The translations under genes and the position numbers were made by a program. The notes below the pieces were generated by a model that worked only from the letters and a program-made list of their open reading frames with translations, did no database searches and was not told where the DNA came from. From assembly GCA_051000755.1 (NCBI GenBank), contig JBPCNZ010000076.1, positions 6,749 through 70,748 on the forward strand: a stretch of DNA of 64,000 nt, in the 5' to 3' direction. Shown here piece by piece: positions 53,392 to 62,735 of this stretch. Origin of the DNA: JALZAH01 sp051000755. GTDB taxonomy: Bacteria; Actinomycetota; Acidimicrobiia; Acidimicrobiales; Palsa-688. Numbering within the stretch: the stretch's first letter is position 1; the number at the start of each line of letters is the position of its first letter.

Positions 53392-53424
53392 ACGGCGCCG
53401 GTCCCCGTTCGGGGCCGGCGCCGT
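53392..53424. terminator. Strong hairpin after the peroxiredoxin gene
   Basis: A nested perfect hairpin, outer ACGGCGCCGG/CCGGCGCCGT and inner CCCC-GTTC-GGGG, starting 30 bp after the stop. No T-tract. Confidence 0.75.
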
Positions 53425-53534
53425 GGCGCGCCTCGCCTCGGACGGTCTGCCGGGCCAGGCTTGGTCCGAACGAATGAGACCGGCGTATCATCTTTACCAA
53501 CCCCACACTGACTGTCAGGTACAAGGAGCAACAC

Positions 53535-54728
53535 ATGAGCAATGCCGTCATCGTCGATGCCGTGCGGACCCCGGGCGGGAAGCGCAACGGGAAGCTTTCT
53601 GGCTGGCACCCGGTCGATCTGGCCGCCGAGACCCTGAGGGCGCTCGTCGAGCGCAACGGCCTCGATCCCGCTGAAGTCGAGGACGTGATCATGGGCTGCG
53701 TGATGCAGGTCGGGGCCCAAGGGCTCAACGTGGGCCGCAACGCTGCCCTGGCCGCCGGATTCCCCGAGTCCGTGGTGGGCACCACCATCGACCGTCAGTG
53801 CGGATCCTCCCAGCAGTCCATCCATTTTGCCGCTCAGGGCGTCGCCGCCGGTGCCTACGACGTCGTCATCGCCGCGGGAGTGGAGGTCATGAGCCTCGTC
53901 CCCATGGGGGCCAGCATCGGCAGCGGCCTCGGGTTCCCCTTCGGCCCCCAGGTCGGCCTGCGCTACGAGCCGATCGGCGGGCTGGTGCCCCAGGGCATCT
54001 CGGCGGAGATGATCGCCGACCAATGGGACCTGTCCCGCGAGGACCTGGACCGCTTCGGCGCCCTCAGCCAGGAACGGGCCGCCCGCGCCACGACCGAGGG
54101 TCGCTTCGAGGGTCAGATCCTCCCGGTCCGCCAGATCGTCAAGGACAAGAAGACGGGCAACCTCGTCGCCTCCGATGACGTGGTCAGCACCGACGAGGGC
54201 ATTCGCCCCGGTACCACCCCCGAGACGCTGGCCAACTTGAAGCCGGCGTTCAAGGCCGACGGCAAGGTGACGGCCGGCAACTCGTCCCAGATCACCGACG
54301 GCGCCTCCGCCGTCCTGATCATGAGCGAGGAGCGGGCCGCCGCTCTGGGCCTGACCCCCCGGGCCCGCTTCCACGCCTTCGCCCTGGCCGGTGTCGATCC
54401 CGTCACCATGCTCACCGGCCCCATCCCGGCCACCACCAAGGTGCTGGAGAGGGCGAAGTTGACCATGGACGACATCGACCTCACCGAGATCAACGAGGCC
54501 TTCGCCTCCGTCGTCCTGGCGTGGGAGAAGGAGCACCACCCGGACATGGAGAAGGTCAACGTCAACGGCGGCGCCATCGCCCTGGGTCACCCGCTGGGCT
54601 GCTCGGGCACCAAGCTCATGACCACCTTGCTCTACGAGCTGGAGCGCACCGGTGGCCGCTACGGTCTGCAGACCATGTGTGAGGGCGGCGGCATGGCCAA
54701 CGCCACCGTCATCGAGCGCCTGGGCTGA
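53535..54728 (+). CDS. Acetyl-CoA acyltransferase (thiolase)
   Basis: 397 residues. Nucleophile Cys in TTIDRQCGSSQQS near residue 89, GGAIALGHPLGCSG near 347-360 with the His and second Cys. N-terminal VDAVRTPGGKRNGKLSG. The chemistry is beta-ketoacyl-CoA cleavage or condensation; substrate chain is unclear, and the ASIGSGLGFPFGPQ stretch resembles FadA-type lipid thiolases. AAGGAGCAAC precedes the ATG. Confidence 0.93.
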   Translation: MSNAVIVDAVRTPGGKRNGKLSGWHPVDLAAETLRALVERNGLDPAEVEDVIMGCVMQVGAQGLNVGRNAALAAGFPESVVGTTIDRQCGSSQQSIHFAAQGVAAGAYDVVIAAGVEVMSLVPMGASIGSGLGFPFGPQVGLRYEPIGGLVPQGISAEMIADQWDLSREDLDRFGALSQERAARATTEGRFEGQILPVRQIVKDKKTGNLVASDDVVSTDEGIRPGTTPETLANLKPAFKADGKVTAGNSSQITDGASAVLIMSEERAAALGLTPRARFHAFALAGVDPVTMLTGPIPATTKVLERAKLTMDDIDLTEINEAFASVVLAWEKEHHPDMEKVNVNGGAIALGHPLGCSGTKLMTTLLYELERTGGRYGLQTMCEGGGMANATVIERLG

Positions 54729-54739
54729 CCCCGGATTCA

Positions 54740-54766
54740 TCCCCAGGTTGTGGACAAATCTGGGGA
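54740..54766. other. Hairpin with a consensus DnaA box in its loop
   Basis: TCCCCAG (54740-54746) pairs with CTGGGGA (54760-54766); the loop contains TGTGGACAA (54749-54757), the exact complement of the actinobacterial DnaA box TTGTCCACA. It may also end the thiolase transcript. Confidence 0.5.
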
Positions 54767-54862
54767 GGAAGATGACATCGCTGTAACTTCACCTGCCGGC
54801 AACGTCCCGTACACACCGGGCGGAGCCGGCCGGTCAGCGACGGGTCGGTACCCCTCGGTGGA

Positions 54863-55204
54863 TCAGTGCCACTTGGTGGAGACGATGAACCCGGCGACGA
54901 TGGCGCCCAGGCCGGCCAGCAGGTACACGTTGGACGGCGAGGAGGGGAGCACGCCCAGGTAGTTGAGGACGATGGCCAGGATCCCGCCCCCGAAGAACGT
55001 GAGCATGATCGCCGGCACCCACCACGGGCTCGGCTTGCTCTCTTCCTGCGAGGTCGGAGGGGTGTAGCGCCCGGTCGCCTCCCGGGCGTACCGGGGAGTG
55101 GCGCCACTCGACGTGGCCGCCCGGCCCGAAGCCTTGGCGGGGCGATTCGGGCGGGTCCCCTTCGGCGTCGCCCGCCCCGGTGCATCTTTGGTGCGTCGGG
55201 CCAT
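54863..55204 (-). CDS. crgA: Cell division protein CrgA
   Basis: 113 residues. A basic Arg/Pro/Thr start, then WWVPAIMLTFFGGGILAIVLNYLG and NVYLLAGLGAIVAGFIVSTKWH, the two CrgA helices. CrgA links FtsZ, FtsQ and PBPs at the division site in actinobacteria. The TAGTGT hexamer ends 8 nt before ATG 55204. Next to trpG and pknB as in M. tuberculosis. Confidence 0.95.
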   Translation of the reverse strand: MARRTKDAPGRATPKGTRPNRPAKASGRAATSSGATPRYAREATGRYTPPTSQEESKPSPWWVPAIMLTFFGGGILAIVLNYLGVLPSSPSNVYLLAGLGAIVAGFIVSTKWH

Positions 55205-55212
55205 CGCCATCG

Positions 55213-55218
55213 ACACTA
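55213..55218 (-). promoter_or_regulatory. -10-like element, leaderless crgA
   Basis: TAGTGT, 8 nt before ATG 55204. Confidence 0.5.
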
Positions 55219-55258
55219 GGCGATGGTGAGGCGGGTATCGGGGGCCGCGGGAGTCCCG

Positions 55259-55264
55259 TAGGCT
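55259..55264 (+). promoter_or_regulatory. -10-like element, leaderless amidotransferase gene
   Basis: TAGGCT, 8 nt before GTG 55273; divergent from the crgA element 40 bp away. Confidence 0.5.
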
Positions 55265-55272
55265 CGGCGCCC

Positions 55273-55923
55273 GTGGCCCGGGTCCTCGTGATCGACAACT
55301 ACGACTCGTTCGTCTACAACCTGGTCCAGTACCTGGGGGAGCTCGGGGCTGAGCCGATCGTGCGCCGGCCGGCTGACATCGATCCGGCCGGGCTCGCTGA
55401 TCTGGCCCCCGACGGGCTGCTCATCTCCCCCGGGCCGGGCCGGCCCGAGGAGGCCACCACCGCCCTGCGCCTCCTGCACGCCGCAGCCGGGAAGATCCCG
55501 GTGCTCGGGGTGTGCCTGGGCCACCAGTGCATCGCCGTGGCCTACGGGGCGGAGGTCGTCCGGGTCCCGGTCATGCACGGCAAGACGTCGGAGATCACCC
55601 ACGACGGTCTGGGCGTGTTCGCGGCCCTCCCCGATCCCCTGGTCGCCACCCGCTACCACTCGTTGGCCATCGAGGGCGGGGCCTCGGGCGGTGCCGACCT
55701 CGACGGCGCCCCCGACCTGGAGGTGACGGCCTGGGCCAGCGACGGGACGATCATGGGAGTCCGCCACCGGCATCTGGCCGTCGAAGGGGTGCAGTTCCAC
55801 CCCGAGTCGATCCTCACTGATGGCGGTCACCGGCTGGTGGCCAACTGGTTGGAGTCGTGCGGGCAGGCCGGGGCCATCGTTGCCGCGGGGCCGGCCGCCG
55901 ACCGCCAGCGCCTCCCCGCCTGA
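55273..55923 (+). CDS. Class I glutamine amidotransferase, anthranilate/aminodeoxychorismate synthase component II
   Basis: 216 residues. VLVIDNYDSFVYNLVQYLGELG, GPGRPEEA, nucleophile Cys in GVCLGHQCIAVAYG near residue 82 and catalytic His-Glu in QFHPESILT near 176. It supplies ammonia to TrpE- or PabB-type partners, which are not in the window. GTG 55273 follows TAGGCT by 8 nt. Position matches the trpG of M. tuberculosis beside pknB. Confidence 0.92.
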   Translation: MARVLVIDNYDSFVYNLVQYLGELGAEPIVRRPADIDPAGLADLAPDGLLISPGPGRPEEATTALRLLHAAAGKIPVLGVCLGHQCIAVAYGAEVVRVPVMHGKTSEITHDGLGVFAALPDPLVATRYHSLAIEGGASGGADLDGAPDLEVTAWASDGTIMGVRHRHLAVEGVQFHPESILTDGGHRLVANWLESCGQAGAIVAAGPAADRQRLPA

Positions 55924-55985
55924 GTCCGACAGCCCGGCCTCTCACGACGCCCCTGCCCGGCGCGGCGCCGCCCCGGTGGGCCCAG

Positions 55986-57923
55986 TCAGCCAGTGGATGG
56001 CGGCGCCGCCGTTGTCGACGACGTCGACGAGGTCGACGACGACGGCGGTGGCGTCGTCGTGGAGGGCGCGGTGAACTGACCGATGGTGACCGTCACCGTC
56101 GACCCGGCTGTGGCGGTGGTCCCGGCCCCCGGGGACTGGCCGATGACCACCCCGTTCTGGCTGGCGGAGCTGGCCGAGCCGGTCGTGAAGTTGGCCTTCA
56201 ACCCCGCGTTCTGGAGCATGGACGAGGCCTGGGCCATGGTGTCGCCGGAGAGGTTGGGCACCGCCACCTGGGACGGCCCCGTCGACACGTACACGGTGAC
56301 GCTGGATCCGACGGGGACCATGGTGCCGGCCTGGGGGCTGGTCCGGGTCACCTCGCCGGCGGCGATGCTGTTGGATGCCTCCGAGGCGGGCGCGTCCCCC
56401 AGGCCGAGGCTGCCGAGCTTGTTGCCGGCCGCGGAGGGGTTCTCCCCTTCCAGGGACGGGATGGTGACCTGGGCCTTGCCGGTGGAGACCACCAGGGTGA
56501 TCAGACCACCCTGGCCCTGGGTCTGGCCTGGTCCCGGCGTGGTGGTGATCACGGTGCCGGCCGGTACCGTGTCGGACGGCTGGGGGTTCGGGTTCACCTT
56601 GAAACCGGCCGCCTGGAGGATCTGGGTGGCGTCATTCTGGGACTTGCCGGTGACATCGGGGATCTTCACCTGGGTCGGCCCGGCGCTGACCACCAGGTTG
56701 ATGGTGGTGCTGGTCTTGGCCTTGGAACCCGGTGCCGGTTTGGTGGTGATGACGTCGCCCTGGGCCACATCGGAGCTCGGGGCCCTGGTCGGGTTGACCT
56801 TGCGGAACCCGGCCCGGTTGAGCTCGGAGGTCGCCGCCTGCTGGGGCATGCCGACGACGCTGGCGGGCACCACCCGGGTGGGAGCGGAGTCCCACCAGCC
56901 GAGGGAGCGGCCGAGGAAGAACAACAGCACGCCCAGGACGACCAGCAGGGCGATGAGCAGGGCCACGTAGCGCCCGGTGCGGGACGGCTCGTCGATGGGC
57001 TCCTCGACGACCTCTTCGTGGGTGAGGACCGTTTGGGGCAGGGCGGTGGTGGCCGCCACCGGGACCATGGTGGTGGGGACGGCGGCGGCGACGGGCACGC
57101 CGGCCACGAATCGCTCCAGGTCGGCTTGCAGGTCGGCGGCGCTCTGGTAACGGTCCTCGGGGATCTTGGCCATGGCCTTGGCCACGACCGCGGCGTAGTC
57201 GGCGGGGATGGCCGGGTTCAGCTCACGGAGGGGAACGGGCGTCTCGCGGACGTGCTTGTAAGCGATGGACACGGGGTTCTCGCCGGTGAACGGGGCCTTG
57301 CCGGCCACGACCTCGTAGAGGACGACCCCGAGGGAGTAGACATCGCTGCGGGCATCGACGGGGAACCCCTGGGCCTGCTCGGGGGAGAAATAGGTGGCGG
57401 TCCCCATGACCGCCCCGGTCTGGGTCAGGCCCTCCTTGGCGCCGACGGCTCGGGCGATGCCGAAGTCGGCCACCTTGACCTTGCCTGAGTTGTCGATGAG
57501 CACGTTGCCGGGCTTCACGTCGCGGTGGATGACCCCCCGGCCGTGAGCGAAATCGAGGGCGGCGGCCACATCGGCGCCGATGCTGGCCGCCCGGCGGGGA
57601 TCGAGGGGCGCCTCGCGGACCACGGCCGAGAGGGTGCGGCCGTCGACGTATTCCATGACGATGCAGTAGGTCGATTCCCCCTGACCCCAGTCGTAGATGG
57701 AGACGATGTTGGGGTGGGCCAGGCTGGCCGCAGCCTGAGCCTCCCGTCGGAACCTCCGCACGAACGACTGGTCGACCGACAGCTCGGGGAACAGCACCTT
57801 CAAGGCGACCTCACGGTCGAGCAGGAGGTCCCGGGCCAGGTACACCTGGGCCATGCCGCCACGCGCGATGTGGCGGACGAGCTCGTAGCGCTCGGAGAAG
57901 ATCGGCGGCGAGTTGGTGCTCAC
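55986..57923 (-). CDS. pknB: PASTA-domain Ser/Thr protein kinase PknB
   Basis: 645 residues. Kinase domain with IARGGMAQVYLARD, VALKVLF, HRDVKPGNVLID near 130 and DFGIARA; one membrane helix (YVALLIALLVVLGVLLFFLG, ~320-340); then four PASTA repeats (~350-610) that bind muropeptides or lipid II, and a Ser/Thr tail. It phosphorylates cell-wall and division proteins. GTG 57923 overlaps the pbpA stop (GTGA). No pknA is present between pbpA and pknB. Confidence 0.96.
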   Translation of the reverse strand: MSTNSPPIFSERYELVRHIARGGMAQVYLARDLLLDREVALKVLFPELSVDQSFVRRFRREAQAAASLAHPNIVSIYDWGQGESTYCIVMEYVDGRTLSAVVREAPLDPRRAASIGADVAAALDFAHGRGVIHRDVKPGNVLIDNSGKVKVADFGIARAVGAKEGLTQTGAVMGTATYFSPEQAQGFPVDARSDVYSLGVVLYEVVAGKAPFTGENPVSIAYKHVRETPVPLRELNPAIPADYAAVVAKAMAKIPEDRYQSAADLQADLERFVAGVPVAAAVPTTMVPVAATTALPQTVLTHEEVVEEPIDEPSRTGRYVALLIALLVVLGVLLFFLGRSLGWWDSAPTRVVPASVVGMPQQAATSELNRAGFRKVNPTRAPSSDVAQGDVITTKPAPGSKAKTSTTINLVVSAGPTQVKIPDVTGKSQNDATQILQAAGFKVNPNPQPSDTVPAGTVITTTPGPGQTQGQGGLITLVVSTGKAQVTIPSLEGENPSAAGNKLGSLGLGDAPASEASNSIAAGEVTRTSPQAGTMVPVGSSVTVYVSTGPSQVAVPNLSGDTMAQASSMLQNAGLKANFTTGSASSASQNGVVIGQSPGAGTTATAGSTVTVTIGQFTAPSTTTPPPSSSTSSTSSTTAAPPSTG

Positions 57924-59467
57924 GGCGCCCCCGTCGCCGGGCTGCCCGGTGCCGGGCCAGCCGTGGTGACGGCCCCACCGGCATTGCCGGCCGCCGCCGA
58001 ACCGCCCGCCAGCCACGCCTGGATGACGGCCTTGGCGATGGGGGCGGCGATGGTTCCGCCCTGGTACTCGTTGGCGGAGGGCTGGTCAGGGATGAGGACG
58101 GCGACGGCGATCGACGGGTTGGGGTTGGGGGCGAAGGCCGCGAACCAGGCGTCGATCTTTCCCGTCCCGGTCTGGGCCGTTCCCGTCTTGGCCGCAACCT
58201 GAACACCCGGGATGGCGGCGGCCCCGCCGGTGCCCTTGGGGTTGTTGACAACCGACAGCATGAGCTGGGTCATCTGGGCGGCCGTCTGCGGTGACGTGGC
58301 CGTCAGCCACGGCTTGGGGCTGTAGGTGCTCACCGTCTGACCCTGAGAGTCGGTGACGTGGCCGAGCACGTGGGGGGTCATGATGACCCCGTTGTCGGCG
58401 ATGCCACTGGCCACCATGGCCATCTCTAGGGGTGTGGCCTGGACGTTCTGCTGGCCGATGGCCGAGAAGGCGATGGCGGGCGGGTTCTTGGCAATGGTGC
58501 CAGCCGGCGGGAAGGCCGACTGGATGGCGAATGGCAGGTCGATCGGGACCTGTTGGTCGAAGCCGAAGGAGTGGGCCTCGTTGTAGAGGTTGGTGGCGCC
58601 GAGGTCGAGACCCACGGCGCCGAAGCCGGTGTTGCAGCTGACGGTGAACAGGGCCGGGAGCTGTCCACCACAGGTCTCCCCGGCGAAGTTGTGCAGCTGG
58701 CTGGTGGTCTGGGGCAGGGGCAGGGCCGAGAGGGTCGGGTAGGTCTTGGTGGCCAGCGACGGGTCGTGGTCGAACACCGATGCCGCGGTGAGGATCTTGA
58801 ATGTCGAGCCGGGAAACGCCCGGCCCCGGTAGCCGGCGGGGGAGAGGGGGTTGCCGGGGGCCGTGGTGATGGCCTTGTAGTTGGCGGTCGTCTGAACGGT
58901 GTCGTGGATGGCCAGCTGGTTGGGGTCGTAGGAGGGGTTGGAGTACATGGCCAGGATGGCACCGGTGCTCGGGTTGAGGGCCACCACCGAGCCGACCTTG
59001 TCGCCCAGGGCGTTCTTGGCGGCCAGCTGCATGCGCTCCGACGTGGTCAGGGTGATGGCCTGGGTCTTGTCCGTGCTGGTCAACAGGCGTTTGAGGGCGT
59101 TGAGGTTGGTGGGCACCCGATTGTTGAAGTTGGCACCGGTCAGGGTCTTGTCATAGGTCCGCTCGGCCCCGTCGGAGCCGTAGGTGAACGAGAAGAAACC
59201 CGTCAGCTGGGAGAACAACGGCCCCTGGGGGTACTGGCGCAGGTACTTGAACTGGTCGGCGGTCGCCTGCGAGTGGGCCAGGGTGACACCGTCGGCGGCG
59301 ACGATGTCGCCCCGGGGGGCGTCGAACTCCTTGACGACCGTCCGCCCGTTGTGGGGGTTGTGGTCGAGGGAGTTGGCCCTCACCACCTGGAGGTAGTTGA
59401 GCTGGATGAACAGGGCGACGAACAGGGCGATCATCCCCACGCCGACCAGGCGGATCTGCCGGTTCAC
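57920..59467 (-). CDS. pbpA: Class B penicillin-binding protein PbpA
   Basis: 515 residues. One N-terminal helix (LVGVGMIALFVALFIQLNYLQVV), then a dimerisation module starting EFDAPRGDIVAADG and a transpeptidase domain with PGSTFKIL (SxxK, near 220), SCNTG (SxN, near 276) and KTGTAQ (near 426). It works with the SEDS protein RodA encoded upstream. Overlaps both neighbours by 4 bp. Confidence 0.95.
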   Translation of the reverse strand: MNRQIRLVGVGMIALFVALFIQLNYLQVVRANSLDHNPHNGRTVVKEFDAPRGDIVAADGVTLAHSQATADQFKYLRQYPQGPLFSQLTGFFSFTYGSDGAERTYDKTLTGANFNNRVPTNLNALKRLLTSTDKTQAITLTTSERMQLAAKNALGDKVGSVVALNPSTGAILAMYSNPSYDPNQLAIHDTVQTTANYKAITTAPGNPLSPAGYRGRAFPGSTFKILTAASVFDHDPSLATKTYPTLSALPLPQTTSQLHNFAGETCGGQLPALFTVSCNTGFGAVGLDLGATNLYNEAHSFGFDQQVPIDLPFAIQSAFPPAGTIAKNPPAIAFSAIGQQNVQATPLEMAMVASGIADNGVIMTPHVLGHVTDSQGQTVSTYSPKPWLTATSPQTAAQMTQLMLSVVNNPKGTGGAAAIPGVQVAAKTGTAQTGTGKIDAWFAAFAPNPNPSIAVAVLIPDQPSANEYQGGTIAAPIAKAVIQAWLAGGSAAAGNAGGAVTTAGPAPGSPATGAP

Positions 59468-60804
59468 AGCCGGACCGTCAGGGTCTGGTCGTCGGGGATG
59501 GCCGGGGGCGTCTCGGCGTCGTGGGAGATGCGCAGCAGGAGGGCGACGAGGATGTAGTTGGCGATCAGCGACGAGCCGCCGTAGGAGACGAACGGCAGGG
59601 TGATGCCGGTGAGGGGGATCAACCGGGTGACCCCGCCCACGATCACGAAGGTCTGGATCCCGAGGATCAGTGACAGGCCGGCGGCCAGGAGCTTGTCGAA
59701 CTGGCGCTCGCAGCGCACCGCGATCCGCAGCCCGGCCCCGACCATCAGCAGGTACCCCATCAGCAGGGCGGCGGCGCCGAAGAGGCCGATCTCATCGGCG
59801 ATCACCGCGAAGATGAAGTCGGTGGAGGCCTCGGGGATGTGGGCGGCATTGGACTGCCCCGGGCCCTCGCCGCCGACCCCGCCGGCGGCGATGGCGAAGA
59901 TGCCCTGGATGATCTGGTAGCCCGAGCCGTTGGGGTGGGCCCACGGGTTCAGCCAGTTCGAGATGCGGGACTTGGCGTGGCCGATGACCTTGAGGGCGAA
60001 GAAGGCCCCGGCGGTGAACAGCCCCGCCCCCAGACCGAGGTAGTAGGCCCGGCCCGTCGACATCCACAGCATGCCGATGAACAGGGTGAAGAACAGGAAC
60101 GACGAGCCCAGGTCGTTCTCGGCCAGGAAGATGACCAACGACAGGCCCCACGCCACCAGGATGGGGGCCAGGTAGCGGGGGTCGAGGACGAGGAACCGGC
60201 CCACGCGCTTGGTGGCATGGGCCAGGAGATCGGCCCGTTCCACCAGCACCGAGGCGAAGAACACGGCCAGGGCCAACTTGGCCAGCTCGCCGGGCTGGAA
60301 GTTGAAGCCGCCCAGGCGGATCCACAACCGGGCCCCGTTGATGTTCTGGCCCAGGTGGGGGACCAGGGGGAGCAGCAACGAACCGATGCCGACGAAGGCG
60401 AAGATGTAGCGGTAACGCTCCAGGTCGCGGGTCTTGCGGACCACGGCCAGGGTGATGATGAACAGGGCGATCCCGATGGCGGTGAACAAGGCCTGCTTGC
60501 CCGCCTCACCGTTGTTGAGGCGGGCGATGAACACGTAGCCCACCCCGTTGAGCAGCCCCGCGGTCGGCAACAGGATGGGGTCGGCGTTGGGGGCGAGGAA
60601 GCGCATGGCCACATGGGCGGCCAGGAGCAGGGCGAAGATGATGCCGAGGAACGGGATGATGTTGGCGGGCAGGGATCCGGCCTTGCCGAAGCCGGCCAGG
60701 ACGTACAGGCCGCCGGTGAGGATGACGGCGAGGACGATCAGCCCGAGCTCGGTGCGCCGGCGGGCGGGCCGGTGCCTGAGGGTGGCGATGGGGGTGGCGG
60801 TCAT
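59464..60804 (-). CDS. rodA: SEDS-family peptidoglycan polymerase (RodA/FtsW)
   Basis: 446 residues with about ten helices. Core motifs: FQPGELAKLALAVFFA, LAENDLGSSFLFF, and GITLPFVSYGGSSL near the end. It polymerises lipid II; the PbpA partner cross-links. The ATG at 60804 overlaps the pstP stop (ATGA). Named rodA by its place in the pstP-rodA-pbpA-pknB order. Confidence 0.95.
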   Translation of the reverse strand: MTATPIATLRHRPARRRTELGLIVLAVILTGGLYVLAGFGKAGSLPANIIPFLGIIFALLLAAHVAMRFLAPNADPILLPTAGLLNGVGYVFIARLNNGEAGKQALFTAIGIALFIITLAVVRKTRDLERYRYIFAFVGIGSLLLPLVPHLGQNINGARLWIRLGGFNFQPGELAKLALAVFFASVLVERADLLAHATKRVGRFLVLDPRYLAPILVAWGLSLVIFLAENDLGSSFLFFTLFIGMLWMSTGRAYYLGLGAGLFTAGAFFALKVIGHAKSRISNWLNPWAHPNGSGYQIIQGIFAIAAGGVGGEGPGQSNAAHIPEASTDFIFAVIADEIGLFGAAALLMGYLLMVGAGLRIAVRCERQFDKLLAAGLSLILGIQTFVIVGGVTRLIPLTGITLPFVSYGGSSLIANYILVALLLRISHDAETPPAIPDDQTLTVRL

Positions 60805-62174
60805 AGGACGGACGGGCCTCCGCCGGGGGTGACGGTGATGGGGGGGGAGGTGGCCGGGTTGGTCACCCCGGAGCCGGCGCCATGGGCGGCCTGCCCCTCG
60901 GCCCGGAGGTTGGCCACGTACTGGCGGGCCGCGGCCAGGCTGACCTCGGTCTTGCCCGCGTTGAGCTCGCCCAGGTGGCGGGGCTCGATCTGGGCGGTGG
61001 TGACACCGGTGCGGACCGCCACCGTCGGCTTGATCCACAGCACCCCGCCGGGACGGCCCTGGTAGATGGTCAGGGAATCGCCAGAGAGCCCGACGTAGTA
61101 GCTGGAGCGGGCGTACCAGTCGATCCCGCCGACGGCGATGGCCGCCACGGCCAGGAGGGCGATGACGAAGGCCACCGACCGGACGGTCACCAGGCGGGCC
61201 CGGGGTCCCCGGGCCGCCTTGGCCTCCCGCCGGCGCTGGCGGCGGCTCTTGGGGGCCTCGTCGGCGGGGGAGGGCGCCACCGTGGGGACGGCGGTGGTGG
61301 CGTCGACCGCGGGAACCGCCTGGGTGGCGTCAACGCCGGCTTCGGGCCCGGTGACATGGTCGAGCCCGCCTGGTTGGGGAATGGCCACGCCCAGCGCGCC
61401 GGCCGTCTGGTCGAAGGGTGCGGTCGCGGTGGCGCCATCGCCCCTCACCCCGTCGCCGACCACGTCGACGATGACCACGGTGATGTTGTCGGCCCCGCCT
61501 TTGGCCTTGGCCTCCTCCACCAGTTGGCGGGCGGCCTCGTCGGGGTCGGCCAGGCGGCGCAGGACCGAGGCGATCTGATGGTCGGACACCTCGCGGGACA
61601 ACCCGTCGCTGCAGAGCAGGAAGCGGTCGCCGTCGCGGGGGTCGACGACGGTCAGGTCCACGTCGACGTCGGGATAGACCCCCAGGGCCCGGCTGAGGAC
61701 GTGGCGCTGCGGGTGGCGTTCGGCTTCCTCGGCGGCGATCTGGCCCTCGGCCACCAGCTCGGCCACCAGGCTGTGGTCGGCCGTGACCTGGCTGATCTCG
61801 CCGCTGCGGACGAGGTACACCCGGGAGTCGCCGACGTGGACAACGGCCAGGGACTGGCCCCCGTCGTCGCTGATCAGGGCCACGGCCGCCAGGGTGGTGC
61901 CCATGCCGTGCATCTCCGGGTTGGCCTGGGCCCGGTCGAACACGGCCCGGTTGGCCTCCTCGGCCGCCTCGACCAGGGCCTCCGCCGTCGGCGGGCCGGC
62001 GGTGAACGTCGCGGCCAGGGCCTCGCAGGCCACCTCCGAGGCGACCTCGCCGGCGGCGTGGCCGCCCATGCCGTCGGCCACCGCGAAGAGGGGTGACGCG
62101 ATCAGGGCCTGATCCTGGTTGTTGGCCCGGACCAGACCCACATCCGTCGCCGAGCCGGCGCGCAACGTGGTCAC
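60801..62174 (-). CDS. pstP: PP2C-type Ser/Thr phosphatase PstP
   Basis: 457 residues. Metal-binding motifs VRANNQDQ, FAVADGMGGHAAGE, CSDGLSREV and DNITVVIVD cover the first ~240. A charged linker, a helix (SVAFVIALLAVAAIAVGGI) and a short outer domain follow. It reverses the kinases' phosphorylations. GTG 62174 was chosen because the PP2C domain begins there; the open frame to 62273 would overlap fhaB. Confidence 0.94.
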   Translation of the reverse strand: MTTLRAGSATDVGLVRANNQDQALIASPLFAVADGMGGHAAGEVASEVACEALAATFTAGPPTAEALVEAAEEANRAVFDRAQANPEMHGMGTTLAAVALISDDGGQSLAVVHVGDSRVYLVRSGEISQVTADHSLVAELVAEGQIAAEEAERHPQRHVLSRALGVYPDVDVDLTVVDPRDGDRFLLCSDGLSREVSDHQIASVLRRLADPDEAARQLVEEAKAKGGADNITVVIVDVVGDGVRGDGATATAPFDQTAGALGVAIPQPGGLDHVTGPEAGVDATQAVPAVDATTAVPTVAPSPADEAPKSRRQRRREAKAARGPRARLVTVRSVAFVIALLAVAAIAVGGIDWYARSSYYVGLSGDSLTIYQGRPGGVLWIKPTVAVRTGVTTAQIEPRHLGELNAGKTEVSLAAARQYVANLRAEGQAAHGAGSGVTNPATSPPITVTPGGGPSVL

Positions 62175-62226
62175 AGGCAGTCGACGATAGGGGAGATGGC
62201 GCCGCAGGCGGCGCTCGTCGGCAGGC

Positions 62227-62730
62227 TCATCGGGCCAGCACCATGGTGGTGCGGCCGATCTTGAGGCGATCACCGGGGCGCAGGGCCACCGGCGCCGACA
62301 CCTTGTGGTCGTTGACGAACGTGCCGTTGGTGCTGCCCAGATCCTCGACGAAGAGCTCGCCGTCGCGGCGGAAGACCCGGGCGTGGACCTGGGAGACGAA
62401 CGTGTCCTCGGGCAGAGACACCCCGCAGCCCGGAGCCCGGCCCACGGTGAGCTCCGAGCCCAGGTCGAAGCGCTGCCCGGCCCGTTCGGGGGGGTCGCTG
62501 ATCTCCAGCTGCTCGGCCTCGACGGCAGCCGCCTGGGACGCGGCCCGCCGCTCCCTGCGGCTCGGCTTCGAGGGGGCCGGCGCCGACGAGGGGGCCGGCG
62601 CCGAGGTAGCGACCGTACCGGGCGTCGGTTCGCGCAGCTCGGTCCACACGGCCCGCAGCACCCGCACGAAGAACAGGTACAACACGACCAGGAAGATGTA
62701 CTTGAGGAACGTCAGGACCTGAGAGGGCAC
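62227..62730 (-). CDS. fhaB: FHA domain protein FhaB
   Basis: 167 residues. An N-terminal helix (FLKYIFLVVLYLFFVRVLRAVW), a linker, then the FHA domain (LTVGRAPGCGVSLPEDTFVSQVHARVF, DLGSTNGTFVN) that binds phosphothreonine on the kinases or their targets. GTG 62730 is 5 bp after the fhaA stop. Matches FhaB/FipA-type proteins. Confidence 0.93.
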   Translation of the reverse strand: MPSQVLTFLKYIFLVVLYLFFVRVLRAVWTELREPTPGTVATSAPAPSSAPAPSKPSRRERRAASQAAAVEAEQLEISDPPERAGQRFDLGSELTVGRAPGCGVSLPEDTFVSQVHARVFRRDGELFVEDLGSTNGTFVNDHKVSAPVALRPGDRLKIGRTTMVLAR

Positions 62731-62735
62731 AGGCC

